A DNA stretch of 10,897 nt from contig CAIPMZ010000055.1 in NCBI GenBank assembly GCA_903866285.1, forward strand, positions 1 through 10,897. Direction: 5' to 3'. This DNA comes from an uncultured bacterium. Its GTDB lineage: Bacteria; Patescibacteriota; Minisyncoccia; Moranbacterales; GWC2-37-73. The position numbers and the translations under genes were made by a program. The notes under the pieces were generated by a model. It did no database searches. It was not told the DNA's origin and saw only the letters and a list, made by a program, of their open reading frames with translations. Positions 6,332-10,897 of this stretch are shown in pieces; within the stretch, counting starts at the first letter, position 1; every line of letters starts with the position of its first letter.

Positions 6332-7261
6332 ATGAATAAAATAGCTATTATTGGGCATAAAAATCCAGATACGGATTCAATAGTTTCGGCTATGGTCGGC
6401 GTAGAATTGTTTGCGAAGCTTTTTGGAAAAGAGGCCGTAGCTTATCGCGCAGGCGAAATAAATAACGAAACAAAATTTGTTTTGCAAGAAGTTGGCGCTC
6501 AAGCGCCAGTGTTAATGGAAACACTGGCTGGCGATGTTAGCGTGGCCTTAGTTGATCATAATGAAGCTGGTCAAATCTGCGAGCAAATTGACAGTAGCAA
6601 AATTGATTACATTATTGACCACCATAAGTTGTCAGTGAAAACAGAAAAACCAATTTTTTGCGCAGCGCAATTTATTGGAAGCACGGCGTCTTTAATCGCG
6701 AAAATGTTTTTCGAGAAAGGCTTAGAAATTTCGCAGGTTAGCTCAAAACTTTTGCTGGCTGGAATTCTTTCAGATACGCTAAACCTGACCTCGCCAACGA
6801 CAACCGAAGAAGATAGAATTTTGGTCGCTAAATTAAATGAAACCGCAAAAATTGAGATGGAGGGTTTTGTAGCGGGAATGTTTGCAGCTAAATCTAATTT
6901 AGAAGGAATTTCCGTGGGCGAGATTATTAATTCGGATTATAAGGTTTTCGAAATGGGAACTTTAAAAGTTGGAATTGGCGTTTGGGAAACCACAAGCCCA
7001 AGAAGTCTTGATGAAAAAAAAGTAGCTATTCTTGAAGAACTTATCGTTAAAAAAGAGGCTGAGAAAATGGATCGTCTGTTTTTCGCAGTAATAGACATCA
7101 TCAAGCAGAATGGTCAGTTATATCTGATAGGTGAAGCTGAAAAAAAACTTGCGGAAAAAGTTTTTGGTGGAGAAATTGAAGCTGAAGTGATGAGCTTGCC
7201 TGGCGTAGTTTCCAGAAAAAAACAAATTGTCCCTCAATTGACGGAAGAGCTTAGTAAATAG
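6332..7261 (+). CDS. ppaC: Manganese-dependent (family II) inorganic pyrophosphatase
   Basis: The enzyme hydrolyses pyrophosphate to two phosphates in the cytoplasm, pulling biosynthetic reactions forward. I start it at 6332, giving 309 residues. With this start the DHH-domain metal ligands fall at H9, D13 and D15 (GHKNPDTDS), D75 (VDHN) and H97 (DHH), matching my memory of Bacillus PpaC numbering; the next aspartate is D148 (LSDT). The DHHA2 domain covers about 195-309 and ends in the SRKKQ motif (294-298) that binds substrate phosphate. No regulatory CBS domains are present, so this is the short constitutive form. Longer starts at 6314 and 6317 would be encoded by the REP element and look artificial. 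No Shine-Dalgarno is evident. All catalytic residues are present, so it should be active. Confidence 0.95.
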   Translation: MNKIAIIGHKNPDTDSIVSAMVGVELFAKLFGKEAVAYRAGEINNETKFVLQEVGAQAPVLMETLAGDVSVALVDHNEAGQICEQIDSSKIDYIIDHHKLSVKTEKPIFCAAQFIGSTASLIAKMFFEKGLEISQVSSKLLLAGILSDTLNLTSPTTTEEDRILVAKLNETAKIEMEGFVAGMFAAKSNLEGISVGEIINSDYKVFEMGTLKVGIGVWETTSPRSLDEKKVAILEELIVKKEAEKMDRLFFAVIDIIKQNGQLYLIGEAEKKLAEKVFGGEIEAEVMSLPGVVSRKKQIVPQLTEELSK

Positions 7262-7269
7262 AGAATATA

Positions 7270-7344
7270 ATACGTAACATATAACACATAGCACATAACA
7301 GTTGCACCATGCTCCATGTTTTGTGTTTCATGTTCCATAAATTC
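7270..7344. repeat. Paired inverted word arrays between ppaC and tig
   Basis: The left half (7272-7300) reads AACATATAACACATAGCACA on the + strand. The right half (about 7309-7340) read on the - strand gives GGAACATGAAACACAAAACA. The halves are therefore imperfect inverted repeats meeting near GTTGCACC. The right half creates the in-frame ATGs at 7309 and 7330 upstream of tig. Confidence 0.65.
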
Positions 7345-8640
7345 ATGATTACATCAGAAATTAAAAAACTCCCTAATTCGCAAGTAGAAATTTCCGTGTC
7401 GGCTTCGTGGGACGAGTGGGAAAAATATCTTGAAATTGCGGCGAAAGAATATTCCAAGGAAATTAAAATTGAAGGTTTTCGTCCTGGCAAAGCCCCGAAG
7501 GATATGGTGGAGAAAAAAGTTGGCAAAGGCGCGCTTTTAGAAGCCGCGGCTCAACAAGCACTGCGCGCAACTTACGCGAAAGTTTTAACGGAAAAAAAGA
7601 TTGAAGCTATTGGCGCTCCAAAAGCTGAACTGACGAAATTAGCTGAGGGCAACGCTTTAGAATATAAAATTGTGACGGATGTGCTACCAGTCTTAACTTT
7701 AAAGCCTTGGCGAAAGGCGATGGAAAAGATCAATAAGGAGCAGCTTAAAAAAGACGCGACGGTGACAGAAAAAGAAATCGAAAAAGAGCTTGAGGATATT
7801 GCCAAAAGTCGAGTTCAGCATATTACGGTTGAGCGCGAAGCTCGCGACGGCGATAATGTTGTTTTAGATTTTACGGTTAAGCAAGGTGGCGTGCCAATTG
7901 AAAATGGGACCAGTAAAAGTCATGCGCTCATTTTGGGTCGCGGTGTTTTTATTCCTGGCTTTGAAGAAAATGTCCTTGGGATGAAAGCCGGCGAGGAAAA
8001 AGAATTTGAACTAACTTTTCCAGTTGAATATCACGCCAAGAACTTAGCTGGCAAGCCGGCTCAATTTGAAGTTAAGGTCAATGAGGTTCAAGAGCGAAAA
8101 TCGCCTGAGGTTAGCGATGAGTTTGCCCGCTCCCTTGGAAAGTTTAAAGATTTAGCTGAGATGCGAAAAAATGTAGCGGAAGGAATGGCTGAGGAGAAAA
8201 AAAATGAACTCAAAGAAAAGAAACGCACGCAGTATATCGAAAGCTTAATAGAGCTAGCTGAAGTTGAGCTGCCAGAAATTTTAATTCACGAGGAACTACA
8301 TAAAATGATTGGGGAATTTGAAATGCAACTGCAAGGTATGGGAATGACCTTCGACCAATATTTAGCGCAAATTAAAAAAAGTGTGGCTGAACTTGAAAAA
8401 GAATGGGAACCGCAAGCCATTAAACGCGTAAAAGCCGCACTAGCCTTGGAAGAAGTGGTCAAGAGCGAAGAAATCAACGTGCCAGCCGAAGAAGTTGAGG
8501 CTGAAATGAATAAAACTTTGGCGCAGTATAAAAAAGTTAAAGATATCGAAAAGAATGTGGACCTTTCTAAATTGTATACCTATGTAAAGGGTACGATGCA
8601 AAATGAGAAAGCGTTGGAGCTATTTGAGAGTATTAAATAG
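7345..8640 (+). CDS. tig: Trigger factor, ribosome-associated chaperone
   Basis: Trigger factor docks at the ribosomal exit tunnel, shields nascent chains, and has peptidyl-prolyl isomerase activity. From the ATG at 7345 the protein has 431 residues, essentially the E. coli length. The N-terminal ribosome-binding domain (about 1-115) carries the signature loop GFRPGKAP at 45-52. The FKBP-type isomerase domain spans about 150-248 (DGDNVVLDF, ILGRGVFIPGFEENVLGM, FPVEYHAKNLAGKPAQFEVKV). The rest is the helical, charged C-terminal chaperone domain. A longer frame opens at 7309, but its extra residues (MLHVLCFMFHKF) are translated from the CATGTT/GTGTTTCATG word array and do not resemble trigger factor, so 7345 is preferred. 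No Shine-Dalgarno is visible. clpP follows 98 bp later, a common arrangement. Confidence 0.96.
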   Translation: MITSEIKKLPNSQVEISVSASWDEWEKYLEIAAKEYSKEIKIEGFRPGKAPKDMVEKKVGKGALLEAAAQQALRATYAKVLTEKKIEAIGAPKAELTKLAEGNALEYKIVTDVLPVLTLKPWRKAMEKINKEQLKKDATVTEKEIEKELEDIAKSRVQHITVEREARDGDNVVLDFTVKQGGVPIENGTSKSHALILGRGVFIPGFEENVLGMKAGEEKEFELTFPVEYHAKNLAGKPAQFEVKVNEVQERKSPEVSDEFARSLGKFKDLAEMRKNVAEGMAEEKKNELKEKKRTQYIESLIELAEVELPEILIHEELHKMIGEFEMQLQGMGMTFDQYLAQIKKSVAELEKEWEPQAIKRVKAALALEEVVKSEEINVPAEEVEAEMNKTLAQYKKVKDIEKNVDLSKLYTYVKGTMQNEKALELFESIK

Positions 8641-8645
8641 GAAAG

Positions 8646-8735
8646 AATGTCTAATATCTAATGACTAATGCCTAATTAAATTTTAATGAAAAAATATTCA
8701 ATTCATTAGAAATTAGAAATTAGGACTTAGAAATT
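8646..8735. repeat. Paired inverted TCTAAT word arrays between tig and clpP
   Basis: After tig the + strand reads AATGTCTAATATCTAATGAC and so on to 8680. Before clpP (8700-8732) the same type of word appears on the - strand: TCCTAATTTCTAATTTCTAA. The two face each other across an AT-rich centre. A TAGGA at 8721-8725 lies 13 bases before the clpP ATG, too far to be a good ribosome site. Confidence 0.7.
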
Positions 8736-8738
8736 TTT

Positions 8739-9323
8739 ATGAACAATCAGTATCTCATTCCAACGGTGATTGAAAAAACGAGCTATGGCGAGCGGGCTTA
8801 TGATATTTATTCGCGGCTTTTAAAGGATCGAATTATCTTTTTAGGCACTGCCATTGATGATGGCGTAGCTAACGCCATTATTGCGCAGCTACTTTTTTTG
8901 GAACAGCAAAATTCCAAGGAAGATATTAAAATTTACATTAATTCTCCTGGCGGTTCAGTCAGTAGCGCGCTAGCAATTTACGATACGATGCAGTACGTCA
9001 AGCCTGACATTCAAACGATTTGCGTGGGGCTGGCTGCTTCAGCCGCGTCACTGCTCTTATCGGCTGGCAAAAAAGGTAAGCGGATGATTTTGCCAAATGC
9101 TGAAGTGATGATTCATCAAGTCTTAGGCGGAACCAGCGGACAAGCATCCGATATCGATATTCATGCTAAGCATATTCTCAAAACTAAAGATCTTTTAAAT
9201 AAGATTTTAGCGAAACATACTGGCCAAACGGTGGCGAAGGTCGAAAAAGATACCGACCGCGATTATTTCATGAGCGCCCAAGAAGCCGTGAAATATGGGA
9301 TTGTGGATAAAGTTATTAGCTAG
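8739..9323 (+). CDS. clpP: ATP-dependent Clp protease proteolytic subunit ClpP
   Basis: ClpP forms the double-ring peptidase chamber that works with AAA+ unfoldases such as ClpX. The 194-residue protein is the normal mature length. The catalytic triad is complete: Ser101 (in LAASAASLL), His126 (MIHQ) and Asp175 (DRD). The Ser-His and His-Asp spacings of 25 and 49 residues equal those of E. coli ClpP (97, 122, 171). Other family marks are INSPGGSV (67-74) and SAQEAVKYGIVDKVI at the C-terminus. Two positions next to the active site depart from the usual consensus: SAA replaces the common SMG after the nucleophile, and HQV replaces HQP. No clpX follows. The stop codon merges into the TTAGCTAGGTTTTAGC repeat. 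The transcript probably ends at the terminator at 9594-9623. Confidence 0.97.
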   Translation: MNNQYLIPTVIEKTSYGERAYDIYSRLLKDRIIFLGTAIDDGVANAIIAQLLFLEQQNSKEDIKIYINSPGGSVSSALAIYDTMQYVKPDIQTICVGLAASAASLLLSAGKKGKRMILPNAEVMIHQVLGGTSGQASDIDIHAKHILKTKDLLNKILAKHTGQTVAKVEKDTDRDYFMSAQEAVKYGIVDKVIS

Positions 9324-9402
9324 GTTTTAGCTTCATTAGCTTTTAGCTTATAGGAAAATACTTAGTTAGCTTTTAGCTGCGTTAGCTTTTAGCTTATACA
9401 GA
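9318..9402. repeat. TTAGCTTTTAGC word array after clpP
   Basis: Two diverged units carry TTAGCTTCATTAGC or TTAGCTGCGTTAGC with GGAAAATACTT between them. They match the 1-210 array on the same strand. The array begins in the last clpP codons. Confidence 0.85.
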
Positions 9403-9425
9403 ATCAAATAAATAAACTACACTTT

Positions 9426-9550
9426 GTCATTCCGGACTTCTTGCCTACCGGCAGGCAGGGATCCGGAATCCCGAGCTTAGGCACGCCAAACTTAATGCAA
9501 TGAGGATCCTGAAACCTGCCTACCGGACAGGCAGGCAAGTGCAGGATGAT
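9426..9550. repeat. Composite REP element with two nested mini-palindromes
   Basis: The element starts GTCATTCCGGA and ends GTGCAGGATGAT. ATTCCGGA (9430-9437) pairs with TCCGGAAT (9462-9469), and ATCCTG pairs with CAGGAT. Inside each hairpin sits a copy of the same mini-palindrome: 9440-9459 (CTTGCCT and AGGCAGG) and 9515-9535 (CCTGCCT and AGGCAGG), with ACCGGC or ACCGGAC loops. Confidence 0.8.
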
Positions 9551-9593
9551 AGTATTAATTAATTTGATTTGGTAGTGTAAGAAAAAGAAGAAC

Positions 9594-9623
9594 AAAAAAA
9601 TCAGCCTGATGGCTGATTTTTTT
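9594..9623. terminator. Perfect bidirectional intrinsic terminator
   Basis: AAAAAAATCAGCC (9594-9606) and GGCTGATTTTTTT (9611-9623) form a perfect 13-bp stem with a TGAT loop. Seven A on one side and seven T on the other give a U-tract on either strand. It lies between clpP (+) and the convergent regulator gene (-) and can end both transcripts. Confidence 0.95.
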
Positions 9624-9635
9624 GTAGTTTTAGTA

Positions 9636-9752
9636 ATTTTCCTAAAAGCTAACGAAGTTTACCCCGTGGCACATGCCAATGAGGCTATAAGCTAAAGCCT
9701 AATCCCTGGTATTTTCCTAAAAGCTAACGAAGCTATAAGCTAAAACCTAGTT
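9636..9752. repeat. Inverted-orientation TAGC word array with a 26-bp insert
   Basis: This is the reverse complement of the units at 1-210 and 9318-9402 (ATTTTCCTAAAAGCTAACG, GCTATAAGCTAAA). The second unit (about 9712-9750) is uninterrupted. The first unit is interrupted at 9658-9683 by an unrelated segment containing the near-palindrome TGGCACATGCCA. Read on the - strand, the array follows the stop codon of the regulator gene. Confidence 0.8.
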
Positions 9753-9753
9753 G

Positions 9754-10512
9754 CTAGAGTGTTTCCCAAATCCCCTTGAAAACTTGGCGCAGGCCTTCGG
9801 CGGTCACGGCGTCGTGAATTTCGAAGAGAGAATGTGGTTTAGTGAAGGTATTAACGATGAGAATATAGTCGCCAAAGACCGCTTGAGTCACGCGAATACT
9901 TTTGCCACTTGGCCAGTATTTCATTTGGCGCACTGGCAACTCTTGTCCTTCAAAGGAATGGCCTTCCTCTTTTTCATTGGTAACCATTTTTGAAATGATG
10001 TTTCCATTGGTTTGTTTCCAATACCAGGTGAGCCAGTCACCATAATGTTTAATTAGTGAACTGTCTTGGACGCCCCACCAAATTTTGTCACGCTCAAGAC
10101 CACTGCGATTCCAATCGGGAGTTTTGCTGTACAGGTAGTCATTAATTTGGGCCTCTTCAATGAAGCGCACTTTTGGCACGGAATAACTCTGGGATTTTGG
10201 CAGAAGGGCTAGTTCTGGCAGGAGGGACTTAGCGATAGAAAGATTTTCTTTAGCCTTTCGCTCCTTTTTTTCCGCGTCTCGCAGGATCATGTCAGGCGAA
10301 AGCGCCAGAAAGTGCAAGCCGGTTTGACCATTTTCCTCCAAAATAAGCTCCATTTCAGCCAATTTTTTCCCAATCACATAGACCGTCGGCCGGCTCAAGC
10401 CGGTCTTTTTGGCGATGCGGGACGGGGCAATATTGGCGTTTTCCAGCACGCAAAGATAAACGAGAATTTCGTTTTCAGACAGGCCCAGTTGTTGGAGTTT
10501 TTCTTGAATCAT
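9754..10512 (-). CDS. TrmB-like winged-helix transcriptional regulator
   Basis: The protein has 252 residues from the ATG at 10512. An N-terminal winged helix-turn-helix (about 5-65) carries LGLSENEILVYLCVLE and IAKKTGLSRPTVYVIGKKL; the latter holds the recognition helix. A charged helix at about 75-105 (DAEKKERKAKENL, ending LLPEL) resembles the linker of TrmB-family proteins. The C-terminal part (about 114-252) begins KVRFIEEAQ and is rich in tryptophan around residues 134-168. TrmB proteins of archaea sense sugars, but the effector here cannot be read from sequence and may differ. An upstream start at 10527 is possible, but that ATG belongs to the end of a REP element. The gene converges on clpP, sharing its terminator, and has its own promoter near 10654-10682. 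Targets are unknown. Confidence 0.8.
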   Translation of the reverse strand: MIQEKLQQLGLSENEILVYLCVLENANIAPSRIAKKTGLSRPTVYVIGKKLAEMELILEENGQTGLHFLALSPDMILRDAEKKERKAKENLSIAKSLLPELALLPKSQSYSVPKVRFIEEAQINDYLYSKTPDWNRSGLERDKIWWGVQDSSLIKHYGDWLTWYWKQTNGNIISKMVTNEKEEGHSFEGQELPVRQMKYWPSGKSIRVTQAVFGDYILIVNTFTKPHSLFEIHDAVTAEGLRQVFKGIWETL

Positions 10513-10522
10513 AATAAAGTAT

Positions 10523-10628
10523 GTCATTTCGAGTGAATCCGCCAGCAGGCGGAGGAATCGAGAAATCTGGGCTCAGATCCTTCGACTACGCGTCATTGCT
10601 ATCGCAACTCCGCTTCGCTCAGGATGAC
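10523..10628. repeat. REP-like element in the leader of the regulator gene
   Basis: The element begins GTCATTTCGAG and ends CTCAGGATGAC. It contains GAATCGAGAAATC and AGATCCTTCGACTACG, a motif style common in bacterial intergenic repeats. A 16-bp palindrome (10538-10553, TCCGCC and GGCGGA around AGCA) is nested in it. It lies between the - strand promoter and the regulator start codon, so it would be transcribed in the 5' leader. Confidence 0.8.
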
Positions 10629-10653
10629 AAGATAGCATAACTTTTATACTGTA

Positions 10654-10682
10654 ATTGTAGCATATTCTAAGATATTTGTAAA
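10654..10682 (-). promoter_or_regulatory. Putative sigma-70 promoter of the regulator gene
   Basis: On the - strand, TTTACA (10677-10682) and TACAAT (10654-10659) are 17 bp apart, and TGC precedes the -10. The start would be near 10647, giving a leader of about 135 bases that contains the REP element. The stretch 10683-10790 is AT-rich with no other feature recognised. Confidence 0.65.
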
Positions 10683-10790
10683 GCATTTTACGACAGAATA
10701 TTATAGCTTAAATAAAGCAAAAAAGTGCTATTAAAGATGAAAAAAGTATAGCTACCTTGTGCAAGTCCATGAACATAATTAACACTTGGG

Positions 10791-10897
10791 TTAGTTGAAA
10801 TTATTGGTTAATTTTCGATCAATTTGAGCCATAAGCTGTTCAATTTCTTCTTTCTTTTTCATCTTTCTGGCTACTGCTAATCTAGCGCTTTGCTTCT
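10791..10897 (-). CDS. C-terminal end of an unidentified gene, cut by the window edge
   Basis: On the - strand one frame is open from the edge for 34 codons to a TAA at 10791-10793. It encodes a charged, probably helical tail (RKMKKKEEIEQLMAQIDRKL, then TNNFN). Other frames on this strand are interrupted. The composition suits a real C-terminus, but the product cannot be named. An internal ATG would give only 23 residues, so a start inside the window is unlikely. It is in tandem with the regulator gene, about 280 bp upstream of it. Confidence 0.45.
   Translation of the reverse strand, partial: KQSARLAVARKMKKKEEIEQLMAQIDRKLTNNFN

Noticed and set aside
7238..7271. TTGACG with TATAAT as a promoter before tig
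   Set aside because: The spacer would be 22 bp; at 17 bp the -10 (GAGAAT) is weak.
9404..9595. 63-aa open frame on the - strand after clpP
   Set aside because: It is a translation of the composite REP and its mini-palindromes, and it ends at the terminator.
10312..10536. 74-aa + strand open frame opposite the regulator gene
   Set aside because: It is antisense to the helix-turn-helix coding region and ends in REP sequence; no recognisable domain.

Overview
The window reads as chromosomal DNA from a bacterium of the candidate phyla radiation (Patescibacteria, most likely a Parcubacteria-type lineage). This is inferred from overall style, not from a marker gene: genes are AT-rich and mostly lack Shine-Dalgarno sequences, a VirB6/TrbL-like membrane protein sits beside a hydrophilic protein of unknown function, and nearly every intergenic space is filled with short-word repeat arrays and REP-like palindromic elements. 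No rRNA, tRNA, CRISPR array or transposase gene was seen.

Layout. Positions 1-610 carry no gene: a 56-bp tandem repeat, a strong intrinsic terminator for something upstream of the window, an inverted array built on AACGTT, then an extended -10 promoter. Positions 611-4381 hold a two-gene unit: a 767-aa secreted/membrane protein with a Cys-rich N-terminus and a VirB6/TrbL-like membrane core, followed 30 bp later by a 478-aa soluble protein with a distinctive central domain. Positions 4382-4892 are a long intergenic region with a REP, a mobile-element-like inverted repeat, and a near-consensus promoter followed at once by an intrinsic terminator. Positions 4893-9323 carry four housekeeping genes on the + strand: nusA (transcription elongation and termination), ppaC (family II pyrophosphatase), tig (trigger factor) and clpP (Clp protease subunit). 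No convincing intrinsic terminator was seen between them, so they may be co-transcribed as far as a perfect bidirectional terminator at 9594-9623. On the other side, a TrmB-like regulator gene runs on the - strand (9754-10512) from a recognisable promoter. A partial - strand reading frame runs off the right edge.

How the genes relate. tig and clpP are a classical neighbour pair (folding of nascent chains and proteolysis), here without clpX next. nusA has a promoter-terminator leader that could allow attenuation, possibly by NusA itself. Nothing in sequence links the regulator to a target.

The most unusual content is between the genes. Several gaps hold short-word arrays that read outward from both flanking genes, so the gap becomes one imperfect inverted repeat. 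GC-rich mini-palindromes are nested inside the REP elements. In four genes (ppaC, tig, the regulator, and the end of nusA) repeat DNA runs into the gene boundary and creates or obscures start or stop codons.
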